Positions 1-8,805 of a stretch of DNA of 64,000 nt are shown here, piece after piece. This DNA is from an uncultured Eggerthellaceae bacterium. Its GTDB lineage: Bacteria > Actinomycetota > Coriobacteriia > Coriobacteriales > Eggerthellaceae. A program made the translations under genes and the position numbers. Position 1 is the stretch's first letter. Each line of letters begins with the position of its first letter. Under the pieces are notes generated by a model. The model was not told the DNA's origin. It saw nothing but the letters and a program-made list of their open reading frames with translations, and did no database searches. The DNA is taken from contig CAJUSF010000013.1 of assembly GCA_910588945.1 (NCBI GenBank), positions 1-64,000 on the forward strand, given 5' to 3'.

Positions 1-90
1 CACCCCAAGCTCGCGAGATGCCTTTATACAAGACCCGCCATGCTTGTCGATTATCCTCAAAGCTTTCTTCTTGAACTCCGGACTGTACAT
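1..90 (-). CDS. IS3-family transposase OrfA, N-terminal fragment (runs off window)
   Basis: Reading the minus strand from position 90 gives an ATG followed by about 30 codons that continue past the window edge. The peptide starts MYSPEFKKKALRIIDKHGG and goes on to a KASRELGV segment, the usual start of the helix-turn-helix OrfA protein of IS3-family elements (YSPEFKxKAL motif). A GGAAAGGA ribosome site lies 7 nt upstream. OrfA normally acts with OrfB to make the fused transposase by frameshifting; OrfB would lie outside the window. The reading frame stays open upstream into the neighbouring IS end at 142, so the two mobile elements lie close together. Family assignment rests on the motif only. 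Confidence 0.6.
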   Translation of the reverse strand, partial: MYSPEFKKKALRIIDKHGGSCIKASRELGV

Positions 91-141
91 GCTCGATTCC
101 TTTCCACGTAACTTCGTGTCCAGGAAATCGTCCGGGGCCTC

Positions 142-166
142 GATATAGGCGAAAAAGTGTGTCTGT
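142..166 (+). repeat. Left terminal inverted repeat of the IS
   Basis: 25 bp that are the exact reverse complement of 1443-1467, beginning GATATAGGCG. This marks the outer left boundary of the element. Confidence 0.85.
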
Positions 167-231
167 TTAACTACTCTTTTACCAGTTCGCAACAGTAAAA
201 TCACTATTTTAAGTCATCGTCGCTCGACTTT

Positions 232-254
232 TATATAGGCAAAAAAGTGTGTCT
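232..254 (+). repeat. Second, imperfect copy of the IS left end
   Basis: 23 bp matching 142-164 except at two positions, in the same orientation, 90 bp further in. It may be a subterminal transposase-binding repeat or the end of an older related element. It lies about 70 bp upstream of the transposase start at 327. Confidence 0.7.
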
Positions 255-326
255 AATTCTGACTTGACACACCTGCTCAAGCTAGCTTTTTCTGTAGAAG
301 AAGTCGGCTTTGGACAGGGGTGAGCG

Positions 327-1439
327 GTGACAGCTAGAAAATGCGACATTTGCGGCAAGATGATGAAGAAAAACGGATTCACAAAAGCAGGCACGTAACG
401 TTGGCGATGCAAGGTATGCGGAAGCTCCAAGGTCATCAATAACAACACGCAGGCTAGATGGCTTAGAGCTTTCATCTCGTGGCTTTTAGGAAAGCTCTCT
501 CAAGCCGAGCTGAAGGTAAATGCCAGAACGTTTCGCGATCACACATGCAGGTTCTGGAAGTTGTGGCCGATCATCCCCATGTGCGATGAGATTCACCACG
601 TCGTCTACATGGATGGCATCTGGCTTTCGAGAAAGTGCGTCATCCTGATCGCCTGCACCGATGACTATGTGATCGGATGTCATCTGGCTAAGACCGAGAA
701 CTCCAAGGACTGGGGATGTCTCATGCAGCGAATCGCTTCCCCGGATGTCCTTGTTTGCGACGGAGGAGGCGGAATTGAGAAAGCACGGCGCGCATATTGG
801 CCGCGCACCAAGGTGCAAAGATGCACCTTTCATGCTTTCTGCCAAGTAAAAAGATGCACTACCACCCGCCCAAAGACGCAAGCTGGAGTTGATCTTTACG
901 CTTTGGCGAAGGATCTCATGCATGTGGATTCGCTTCAAAGATCAGCGGAGTGGCTGGCCTCATTTCACAGATGGTGCACCAACTATGAGACGTTTTTGAA
1001 GGAACGCAGCGACGATGGAAGGCACTATAAACACGAAAGGCTGAGAAAGGCTAGAAAAGCTCTCGTTGCGCTTTGCAATGCCGGAACATTGTTCACCTAT
1101 CTAGACGAAGAGCTCCTTTGTGATGGTGCGGTTCCTTCCATGTCGAACAGGATTGAGAACCTGAACGGTCGTATACGGCGGATGCTTGTGAATCACCGCG
1201 GTATGAACATCGATCACAGGATAAAAGCGGTATTTTGGTTTTGCTATATGAACTCAGAGTGTCCTAAGGGATTCGCGGAGATGCTGAAGGCATTCCCAGA
1301 CGATGACAAAGTGCGCGAATGGAGGATGCGTGCAGCCAAAGCCGAAGGTGACGATACTGGAGAACCCGCAAGATGGGGTGAAGGATTAATGTGGTCGGAG
1401 TTTCATCACAGTACTCCGTATCCCTATTCGATCAACTAA
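327..1439 (+). pseudogene. IS1249-type transposase with in-frame stop
   Basis: A DDE transposase of the IS256/IS1249 type. From a GTG at 327 (preceded by GGGGTGAG) the frame encodes a zinc-ribbon start with CDICGK and CKVCGS pairs. Codon 24 (396-398) is TAA, placed where this family normally has a Gln before the RWRC motif, so a single C-to-T change would explain it. Downstream the frame is open to 1439. It keeps the catalytic acidic residues: Asp in YMDGIW, Asp in LVCDGGG and Glu in SNRIENLNGR. A downstream TTG at 561 could start a 292-residue product lacking the DNA-binding zinc ribbon. Full length would be about 370 residues, close to the family norm. Most likely an inactive element. Confidence 0.8.
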
Positions 1440-1442
1440 ATC

Positions 1443-1467
1443 ACAGACACACTTTTTCGCCTATATC
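1443..1467 (-). repeat. Right terminal inverted repeat of the IS
   Basis: Exact 25 bp reverse complement of 142-166, starting 3 bp after the transposase stop codon. Confidence 0.85.
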
Positions 1468-1471
1468 CCCA

Positions 1472-1510
1472 AAAATACCGCAGATTTCTTGAAGAAATCT
1501 GCGGTATTTT
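1472..1510 (-). terminator. Strong hairpin terminator, probably the original tRNA-Gln terminator
   Basis: Perfect 19 bp arms (1472-1490 and 1492-1510) around one central base, with T-runs on both sides, so it can work in both directions. On the minus strand it directly follows the truncated tRNA-Gln 3' end at 1509-1528, the position expected for the tRNA's own terminator. Confidence 0.8.
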
Positions 1511-1528
1511 GGCTGGGGTACCAGGATT
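1509..1528 (-). repeat. Duplicated tRNA-Gln 3' end (att-like site, distal copy)
   Basis: 20 bp identical to 1673-1692, which is the CCA tail, discriminator, 3' acceptor strand and start of the T arm of tRNA-Gln. Identity stops sharply at 1529. A tRNA 3'-end duplication of this size is the usual footprint of tyrosine-recombinase integration; only 144 bp separate the copies and no integrase is visible. Confidence 0.7.
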
Positions 1529-1573
1529 GCCTCGCGTCAAGGGGCGCTTCGCTTAAACCCTTGACTCTCGGCG

Positions 1574-1603
1574 TTGCGGGTATATCAAATGATATACCCG
1601 CAA
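1574..1603. repeat. Perfect 14 bp inverted repeat inside the scar
   Basis: Arms 1574-1587 and 1590-1603 with a 2 nt centre. It lies between the two tRNA-Gln 3' repeats. There is no T-run beside it, so a terminator role is uncertain. Confidence 0.6.
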
Positions 1604-1637
1604 TCGAACCACTAGGCTCTCATCGGCACCAACATGC

Positions 1638-1674
1638 AACACGGGCTAGAACATTACATGTTCTAGCCCGTGTT
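1638..1674 (-). terminator. Hairpin immediately 3' of tRNA-Gln
   Basis: Perfect 16 bp arms (1638-1653 and 1659-1674) with a 5 nt loop, starting at the last base of the encoded CCA of tRNA-Gln. It probably ends or protects the tRNA transcript now that the older terminator is displaced, although a T-tract is missing. Confidence 0.6.
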
Positions 1675-1692
1675 GGCTGGGGTACCAGGATT
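1673..1692 (-). repeat. tRNA-Gln 3' end (att-like site, proximal copy)
   Basis: The functional copy of the 20 bp direct repeat also found at 1509-1528. It forms the 3' end of the intact tRNA-Gln gene. Confidence 0.7.
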
Positions 1693-1747
1693 CGAACCTA
1701 GATAGCTGGCACCAAAAACCAGAGTCCTGCCGTTGGACGATACCCCA
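1674..1747 (-). tRNA. tRNA-Gln (anticodon TTG)
   Basis: On the minus strand a 74 nt cloverleaf with encoded CCA. The 7 bp acceptor pairs TGGGGTA with TACCCCA, the anticodon stem CTGGT/GCCAG encloses a TTTTGGT loop giving anticodon TTG, and the T loop reads GTTCGAATC. It lies 24 bp downstream of tRNA-Lys in the same direction, so the two are probably co-transcribed. Confidence 0.95.
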
Positions 1748-1771
1748 GCTTGAAAAGCGATCCAAAAAGAA

Positions 1772-1847
1772 TGGTGGGCCGTGAGGGAATCGAACCCGCG
1801 ACCTTGGGATTAAAAGTCCCCTGCTCTACCAACTGAGCTAACGGCCC
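1772..1847 (-). tRNA. tRNA-Lys (anticodon TTT)
   Basis: 76 nt cloverleaf with encoded CCA on the minus strand. The acceptor pairs GGGCCGT with ACGGCCC, the anticodon loop is CTTTTAA (anticodon TTT), and the D arm (TAGCTCAGTTGGTAGA) and T loop (GTTCGATTC) are canonical. Confidence 0.96.
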
Positions 1848-1943
1848 ATTCACGGAATCGCGAAACGTTATTCTAAACTTGATTTGACGATAGGTCAAAT
1901 CAAGCGATATGTGCGGTCGATATAGACGACGAAGATCCGATGA

Positions 1944-2975
1944 TCAAAATGATATTCCAAGCGCCACCACGATAAGTCCGAATACTGCGCCTATCACATA
2001 AAGACCCACTATTATCGCCACATTTTGCTTCCAGTGATGATTCGTACGCACCAGAACAAGAAGTCCAACACCTGCGGAAACGAGCAAACCGGACAACATA
2101 GCTCCTGCACCCAATACGCCTTCAAGATAAAGCTCGGCGATGACGATAGAGGCGGCGCAATTCGGAATCAACCCCACGAGCGCGCTTGCAAATACCGACA
2201 GTATCTCGTTGTCGGACAGGCAGTTCGCAAGCTGATCCTCTCCAATGCTCTCCAATATCAAGTTAAGGACAAGCGTGATGATGAATATGAAGATCATGAC
2301 CTGCACAGTATGCTTCAAAGCAGACATGAGAACAGATTTCCATCCACTGTCATCGTGAGCATGATCATGTGCATGATGTGTATGGTCGCACCCTATCTTA
2401 CAATCATCCACATGCTCGTATACAAGCTCCGGATTCTGCTTGCATGTATCACATTCGCCGACACACCCGCACTCGTCCCTCTCGCAAATCTCATGGATCC
2501 TAAAACCCTGCTTATCGCGATTCGCAAGCCGCAAAGCCGCGTCCACCAGAAAACCCACTACCATACCGATCATGATCTTCGTGAGCAATATGGATACGAT
2601 GGTAGAAACAGGGGCTTGATTGGCTATAAAGATTGGAAGCATCTCATCTGAAGTGGACAAGAATACCGCGAAAAGCGTACCGAGAGTTATAACGCGCCCA
2701 GCATAGAGCGTAGCGCCCATGGCCGAGAAGCCGCATTGTGGAACCGCACCAAGCACTGCTCCGACCAAAGGGCCTGCAGCACCCGCGCGCTTCACCGCTT
2801 CTTGCGTTTTGGAGCCAGCCTTATGCTCTATCCACTCCATCGCAACGTAGGTTATATAGAGAATCGGAACAAGATAAAGCGTATCTATGATCGAATGCTC
2901 GATGGAGTGCGTGATTATGTGAATGATCTCTTCCATAGGATACATTGTACGACCGCTCGCCATCTTATTCGGCAT
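1944..2975 (-). CDS. Putative heavy-metal / manganese efflux permease (ArsP_2 family)
   Basis: 343-residue integral membrane protein with about ten hydrophobic segments in two halves. Each half carries a similar signature: VPQCGFSAMG near residue 80 and IPNCAASIV near 260, an internal duplication known in the putative 10-TM heavy-metal exporter family. Between the halves is a soluble loop rich in Cys and His (ERDECGCVGECDTCK, then a run with CDHTHHAHDHAHDD), a likely metal-binding or sensing loop. Family members are annotated as arsenic or manganese exporters; the substrate cannot be read from sequence. Start uncertain: ATGs at codons 1, 5, 11 and 14 are all possible and no strong ribosome site is visible. 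It lies downstream of groEL but behind a terminator, so it is probably transcribed separately. Confidence 0.75.
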   Translation of the reverse strand: MPNKMASGRTMYPMEEIIHIITHSIEHSIIDTLYLVPILYITYVAMEWIEHKAGSKTQEAVKRAGAAGPLVGAVLGAVPQCGFSAMGATLYAGRVITLGTLFAVFLSTSDEMLPIFIANQAPVSTIVSILLTKIMIGMVVGFLVDAALRLANRDKQGFRIHEICERDECGCVGECDTCKQNPELVYEHVDDCKIGCDHTHHAHDHAHDDSGWKSVLMSALKHTVQVMIFIFIITLVLNLILESIGEDQLANCLSDNEILSVFASALVGLIPNCAASIVIAELYLEGVLGAGAMLSGLLVSAGVGLLVLVRTNHHWKQNVAIIVGLYVIGAVFGLIVVALGISF

Positions 2976-3062
2976 CCGTCAGGCGAGCGTTGAAAATATG
3001 ACAAAAGTCGTCCACTTTAGTCGTCCACTTTGGCTGTGCATATCAAATCCAAAATCGTGCAT

Positions 3063-3095
3063 AAAAAAACACCCGACCGAAGCCGGGTGTTTTCT
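3063..3095 (-). terminator. Rho-independent terminator of groES-groEL
   Basis: On the minus strand, right after the groEL stop, a GC-rich stem (AACACCCGGC paired with GTCGGGTGTT) closes a TTCG tetraloop and is followed by seven T. Confidence 0.93.
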
Positions 3096-3103
3096 CGGAA
3101 TCT

Positions 3104-4747
<1,644 letters not shown>

Positions 4748-4765
4748 TCAAGAAATTATCGTTCT

Positions 4766-5053
4766 TTAAGCGAAGACCGCATAGATATCGTCTGCGCGCA
4801 CGATGAGGACCTGCTCATCATCGCAAAGGATCTCGTTTCCGCCATACTTGCTGTAAACGACTCTATCTCCCACAGCTACCGGCATCTCGATCTTGTTGCC
4901 GTCCTTGTCATGCTTGCCAGGTCCTACAACCAAAACAGTGCCGGTTTGGGGCTTTTCTTTCGCATCTCCTGCGATGAACAGACCCGAGGCTGTCCGCTCT
5001 TCTGCCTCGTCCTGCTTGATGATAACCCTATCACCCAATGGCTTAAGATTCAT
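4766..5053 (-). CDS. groES: Co-chaperonin GroES (Hsp10)
   Basis: About 95 residues starting MNLKPLGDRVIIKQDE, the conserved GroES beginning, followed by the mobile loop (ERTASGLFIAGDAKEKPQTG) and a GGNEILCDDEQVLIVRADDIYAV end. It caps the GroEL ring. I choose ATG at 5053 because an AAGGAAGG site sits about 7 nt upstream; ATG at 5059 would add two residues and is nearly as good, while the longer open frame to 5101 lacks a ribosome site. First gene of the heat-shock operon, 33 nt before groEL. Confidence 0.97.
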   Translation of the reverse strand: MNLKPLGDRVIIKQDEAEERTASGLFIAGDAKEKPQTGTVLVVGPGKHDKDGNKIEMPVAVGDRVVYSKYGGNEILCDDEQVLIVRADDIYAVFA

Positions 5054-5108
5054 GCTCATGCCTTCCTTCCGCCGATGATCCGACTTTGATTCTTCTGTCA
5101 TAAATAAT

Positions 5109-5135
5109 TTAGCACTCTAAACGCTAGAGTGCTAA
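5109..5135. promoter_or_regulatory. CIRCE operator (HrcA binding site)
   Basis: A perfect match to the consensus TTAGCACTC-N9-GAGTGCTAA (arms 5109-5117 and 5127-5135), 55 nt upstream of the groES start. HrcA represses chaperonin genes through this inverted repeat; hrcA itself is not in the window. Confidence 0.97.
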
Positions 5136-5145
5136 TGCAAGTAAT

Positions 5146-5173
5146 ATGATATCAATATATGCACATAATTCAA
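5146..5173 (-). promoter_or_regulatory. Probable sigma-A promoter of groES-groEL
   Basis: Minus-strand TTGAAT (5168-5173), 16 bp spacer, TATCAT (5146-5151). The predicted start falls just before the CIRCE element, so HrcA would block early transcription. Confidence 0.6.
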
Positions 5174-5176
5174 GTG

Positions 5177-5878
5177 CTAAAGACTCGCTTTTTCACCGAC
5201 CGTAACCATTCCGTTCTCATAAGCGAATATGACCAGCTGGGCACGATCATGGGAATCAGTCTTACCCATTATCCGAGAAAGATGCGTCTTTACCGTTGCT
5301 GGGGATATGAATAGCCTCTCGGCAATCTGCTCGTTTGAAAGCCCGCTAGCAACAAGGATCAATATCTCTCGCTCGCGATCCGTGAGCGAATCGACGATCT
5401 CTTGAGATACGCCGTGCGCCTCAGTGCACACACTTTCACCCGCCGAGTGTGCAAACGACTTCACAAGCCTTGACATCACAGATGGCTCGATGAGCGCATC
5501 TCCCCTATTGACGATCTCTATGGCTCGAACAATCTCATCACAATCCGAATCTTTCAACAAAAATCCCGAGGCACCGGCGCGAAGCGCATCGTATACATAT
5601 TCGTCGATATCAAACGTTGTCAACACGAGCACGTGAGTGCCACTCAAGGCAGGATTTTGCGCGATGGAGCGCGTAGCTTTGATCCCGTCCATCCTAGGCA
5701 TACGTATATCCATGAGCACGACATCGGGCTTTTGCGCCGATGCCAGCTCAACGGCCTCTAAACCATCCTTGGCGATCCCGACGACATCAATCTGCGGATA
5801 CGTGGAAAGGATCGCTTTGAATCCGCCACGGATCAACTCTTGATCATCAGCGATGACCACCTGTATCTTTTCGCTCAT
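5177..5878 (-). CDS. LuxR/NarL-family response regulator
   Basis: 233 residues from ATG 5878 (AAGGTGG ribosome site; the frame is open further upstream but the ATG overlaps the kinase stop as ATGA). The N-terminal receiver domain has the acidic pair at D11-D12, phospho-acceptor D57 in VVLMDIRMPRMDG, the TT switch and the conserved Lys in GFLLKDSD. A linker leads to a C-terminal LuxR-type helix-turn-helix (SLTDREREIL...SNEQIAERLFISPATVKTHLSRIM). Cytosolic DNA-binding regulator, expected to be phosphorylated by the kinase encoded just upstream. Its targets cannot be deduced; the nearest genes are nadE and groES. Confidence 0.93.
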   Translation of the reverse strand: MSEKIQVVIADDQELIRGGFKAILSTYPQIDVVGIAKDGLEAVELASAQKPDVVLMDIRMPRMDGIKATRSIAQNPALSGTHVLVLTTFDIDEYVYDALRAGASGFLLKDSDCDEIVRAIEIVNRGDALIEPSVMSRLVKSFAHSAGESVCTEAHGVSQEIVDSLTDREREILILVASGLSNEQIAERLFISPATVKTHLSRIMGKTDSHDRAQLVIFAYENGMVTVGEKASL

Positions 5879-7137
5879 GATGCCACCTTCTGACTCAGCG
5901 GTATGCGTGCGCAAACGCTCAGCCCGCCTTCATGACCTTCACTTATATTGAAGGTGCCTCCTAGCGCCCGAGCCCGCTCGCGCATGCCTTCGATCCCATG
6001 CCCCTCGTCGGCTCTATCCGGTATCCCACAACCATCATCCGAAACGGATACCTCAGCATAATCGACTTTGACAACAACCCGAATACAGACCTTGGAAGCC
6101 CCGGAATGGCGAACCACATTTGTGGCAGCCTCGCGCGCTATCCCGAACAGGGCGGTGCCAACATAGGCCGAGACATGGACATCGGAAGATATCTGTTCGT
6201 GCAGCTCGCAATCCATCCCGGCGCTTTCAAGATAGTCCACCAACTGCGACATATCTCCCAAGCCAAACAACGGCTGCGTATCGGCGCCATCATTTTCTCG
6301 CAGCATTCCGACAACCTGACGGAGCTCGTCAAGCGCCCCTGCAGATACGCTACGAATATTTGAAAGCGCCTCCTTTGCAGCCGACGGGTTCGCATCGATC
6401 AGACGCTCCGCTACAGAGGCCTGCACATTCACGGCAGAAAGCGAATGGCCGGTAATGTCATGCACCTCACGCGCAATACGAACGCGCTCCTCCTCCAAAC
6501 GACGCGATGCTTCGGCCTCACGCGCGCGAAGGGCCTCATTCGCCCGCAGAGCTTCGCTTTGGCGCAGTTTCATCTCCTCATCGGCCTGAGCCTGCGCGCT
6601 GGCTGCAAGCTTGGCAGATGTGTGAAGCGAATAACCCGCAAATGCAACAGCTGCGATAAGCGCACTGTTTTGCAGCATCAAAAGAGATGTGAGAGTAGAC
6701 GATACACCTATGAGAGGCTCCGCGAGCACTCCTGCGATCGCGATGATCGAAGCGATGAGCGTGTAATTCCTGCCAGATGTAAGAGCGAGCGTAAACAGCG
6801 AGACCAACACCGCTATCAAAGAGAGCATCGATGTGGAGAGCCCCCATTCGAATATGAGCCACAAACCGTAGCACAGCGCAAAGCTCGCACATGGAAAGCG
6901 CCTGCGAACTATCAGCGGTAAACAAGATGCAAGCGTGGCTAGAATGGCCATCGCTGTAGGTGTGACGATACGAATCCCGAGCAAGCGCCTTGTGAAATCA
7001 TCCGGAACGATCAGATTGACAGACAACGTGAGCTGCAAAAGTGCGAATCCAAACGCACCTGCGAAGATAACGATATCAACCAGCCAATCGGTGGCGCTCA
7101 TCTGTTTTTGCAAGCGATCCGCCTCAGCGCTATCCAT
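5875..7137 (-). CDS. Sensor histidine kinase (NarL/DesK-like, HisKA_3)
   Basis: 420 residues from ATG 7137, which overlaps the end of nadE by 8 nt (AAGG ribosome site inside nadE). The first ~180 residues hold five to six hydrophobic helices with little outside loop, so the stimulus may be sensed within the membrane. A charged coiled-coil (AQADEEMKLRQSEALRANEALRA region) leads to a HisKA_3 domain with the phospho-His in REVHDITGHSLS. The ATPase domain has the N box (REAATNVVRHSGA), DDGCGIPD and GHGIEGMRERA. It autophosphorylates and passes phosphate to the response regulator at 5177, whose start overlaps its stop. Signal unknown. Confidence 0.92.
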   Translation of the reverse strand: MDSAEADRLQKQMSATDWLVDIVIFAGAFGFALLQLTLSVNLIVPDDFTRRLLGIRIVTPTAMAILATLASCLPLIVRRRFPCASFALCYGLWLIFEWGLSTSMLSLIAVLVSLFTLALTSGRNYTLIASIIAIAGVLAEPLIGVSSTLTSLLMLQNSALIAAVAFAGYSLHTSAKLAASAQAQADEEMKLRQSEALRANEALRAREAEASRRLEEERVRIAREVHDITGHSLSAVNVQASVAERLIDANPSAAKEALSNIRSVSAGALDELRQVVGMLRENDGADTQPLFGLGDMSQLVDYLESAGMDCELHEQISSDVHVSAYVGTALFGIAREAATNVVRHSGASKVCIRVVVKVDYAEVSVSDDGCGIPDRADEGHGIEGMRERARALGGTFNISEGHEGGLSVCARIPLSQKVAS

Positions 7138-7969
7138 CAAGATCGCCTTGATCGTAGATGCTCGTAAAAGGCGGCTCCATCGCACGCTTGAAGGCGTTTG
7201 CATTATATCTGCCGATCACCATATCGATCAGACCACGCGAGTGACCTGCGCGCTCTATCTCATCAGGTGAGAGTCCGCCTTCAAGGTATAAAGACAAGAT
7301 CGCATCCAGATCCGCATATGTTATTCCCATTGATGATTCATCACTTTGATCGGCGGAAAGCTCAGCGCTCGGCGCTTTGGTAAGGACGTTGCTTGGAATC
7401 GGAGGTCTTTCACCCTCTGATCGCGCAAGCGAATTTCGCCATTCACTGAGCGCATAGACATCCGTTTTGTAGATGCCGCCTATCGGGGCATACGCACCTG
7501 CGGTATCGCCATAGAGCGTCGAATATCCCATCGCCGCCTCAGACCTATTGCCGGTATTGAGCATCATCCAGCCATGCTCATTGGATAGAGCCATTATGCA
7601 CATCATGCGAAGACGCGCCTGTGAATTCTCGGCGGCAACACCGACCAGATCGCGACCTGTACCTGCCTTGTAGGCAGCGGCAAAAGCATAATACGGCTCG
7701 ACGATAGATATCGTCTCGGCCTCGATTCTAAGCGCACAGGCCAACTCGAGTGCATCTGTTACGGAATGATCCGACGAGTAGGGTCCGGGAAGCAAAACAC
7801 CGTGTACTCTTGAAGAGCCGAGGGCATCGACTGCCATTGTGGCGACAAGACTAGAATCGATCCCACCGGAAAGTCCGATTACCGCATCATGAAAACCAGC
7901 ATCGGAGATGAAGCGCTCCAGTTCTGAGACGCAGCGCTCATACACCTTCGCAAGATCCACCCGAAACAC
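7130..7969 (-). CDS. nadE: NAD+ synthase, ammonia-dependent type
   Basis: About 279 residues. It amidates deamido-NAD to NAD using ATP, the last step of NAD synthesis. The ATP-pyrophosphatase P-loop is seen as GLSGGIDSSLVATMA near residue 33, followed by LLPGPYSS, the NSQARLRMMCIMALSN segment and NTGNRSEAAMGYSTLYGD. There is no N-terminal nitrilase (glutaminase) domain, so the enzyme should use free ammonia. The GTG at 7969 touches its own GGAAGGGG site; the GTG at 7960 has better spacing, so true length may be 276. It heads an operon with the two-component system, which overlaps its 3' end. Confidence 0.93.
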   Translation of the reverse strand: MFRVDLAKVYERCVSELERFISDAGFHDAVIGLSGGIDSSLVATMAVDALGSSRVHGVLLPGPYSSDHSVTDALELACALRIEAETISIVEPYYAFAAAYKAGTGRDLVGVAAENSQARLRMMCIMALSNEHGWMMLNTGNRSEAAMGYSTLYGDTAGAYAPIGGIYKTDVYALSEWRNSLARSEGERPPIPSNVLTKAPSAELSADQSDESSMGITYADLDAILSLYLEGGLSPDEIERAGHSRGLIDMVIGRYNANAFKRAMEPPFTSIYDQGDLDG

Positions 7970-8006
7970 CCCTTCCCGCTTCGACTATGACAGCATCAAT
8001 GCGCCC

Positions 8007-8663
8007 TTAAGCCTGCCTTATCCGCTCGGCAAGCCACTCACTCCACGCATCGACCCCTATACCCTTTGTAGCCGAGATTGGAAAGATCGGAGCTGTTGGA
8101 TTGAGCTTTGTCACCGAATCGACGAAATCATCGTTGTTGAAATCGAACACAGGCATCGTGTCGGTCTTGTTTAAAATAACGGCATCAGCCACCTGAAACA
8201 CGCCCGGATACTTGAGCGGTTTGTCATCACCTTCTGGAACGGAGAGGATCATGACCTTGATGTTCTCCCCGAGATCAAAATCGGTCGGGCACACAAGGTT
8301 GCCCACATTCTCTATGATTATAAGATCGAGCCTCTCCAAATCCAGCACATCTACAGCGCGCTTTATCATGGCGCTCTCAAGATGACATGCGCCACCTGTG
8401 TTGATCTGCACCGCGGATATTCCTTGAGATTTGATCTTCTCCGCATCCACGCTTGATGCAATGTCCCCTTCGATGACAGCGATGTTGAACTCATCGCGAA
8501 GAGCATCGATGGTGGCCAAAATGGTGGAGGTCTTGCCCGAACCTGGGCTTGCTAGAAGGTCGATCACATACACATGCTCACGCGCAAAACGCTCGCGAAG
8601 CTCGGATGCGAGCTCGTCGTTTTTCTTTAGTATTGGTTGTTTCATGTCGATATGCGCAGCCAT
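8007..8663 (-). CDS. hypB: Hydrogenase nickel incorporation GTPase HypB
   Basis: 218 residues from ATG 8663 (GTGAAAGG 9 nt upstream); an in-frame ATG about 16 codons earlier is possible. SIMIBI-class GTPase that delivers nickel to [NiFe]-hydrogenase with HypA. Seen: P-loop LLASPGSGKTS, the switch region IEGDIASSVDAEKI, the metal-site GGACHLESAMI (Cys-His at the dimer interface), ENVGNLVCP, and NKTD for guanine recognition. It lacks the N-terminal CxxCGC motif and the His-rich stretch of some HypB proteins, so nickel storage by this protein is unlikely. It follows hypA in the same direction after 142 nt. Together with the protease at 32951 it implies a [NiFe]-hydrogenase elsewhere in the genome. 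Confidence 0.94.
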   Translation of the reverse strand: MAAHIDMKQPILKKNDELASELRERFAREHVYVIDLLASPGSGKTSTILATIDALRDEFNIAVIEGDIASSVDAEKIKSQGISAVQINTGGACHLESAMIKRAVDVLDLERLDLIIIENVGNLVCPTDFDLGENIKVMILSVPEGDDKPLKYPGVFQVADAVILNKTDTMPVFDFNNDDFVDSVTKLNPTAPIFPISATKGIGVDAWSEWLAERIRQA

Positions 8664-8805
8664 GCTTGTAAACCTTTCACTTGTATTCGATGCAAAAACC
8701 TTGATCATGATGTAGCCAGCAAGCTTAAAAACAGCAGCGATCTGGCGCTTGAGAGCCAATATCGCAAACGGATATGACTCATCTAACTCGGCATCGACGC
8801 TAAGC

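Larger units (their letters stand above)
142..1467 (+). mobile_element. IS1249-like insertion sequence (IS256 superfamily), probably inactive
   Basis: Bounded by a perfect 25 bp inverted repeat (142-166 and 1443-1467) and carrying one transposase frame between the ends. The total length of about 1.33 kb and the transposase type fit IS1249-like elements. I see no matching target-site duplication: the bases outside 142 (GGGCCTC) and outside 1467 (CCCAAAA) differ. The right end lies only 4-5 bp from the hairpin terminator at 1472-1510, so the element entered the T-tract side of a tRNA terminator. The transposase has an early stop codon, so the copy is probably not autonomous. Confidence 0.8.

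Noticed and set aside
486..938. 150-residue minus frame inside the IS
   Set aside because: Opposite the transposase, without family signal.
1600..1630. T-loop-like stretch (ATCGAACC) in the scar as a remnant of a second tRNA
   Set aside because: Only eight bases fit and no acceptor or anticodon arm can be built around it.
1698..1898. 66-residue minus frame over the tRNA pair
   Set aside because: Translation of tRNA-Gln/tRNA-Lys sequence; a typical false ORF over tRNA genes.
2976..3062. Manganese (yybP-ykoY) riboswitch before the metal permease
   Set aside because: Searched the upstream bases on the minus strand; the gap is short and no conserved riboswitch core is seen.
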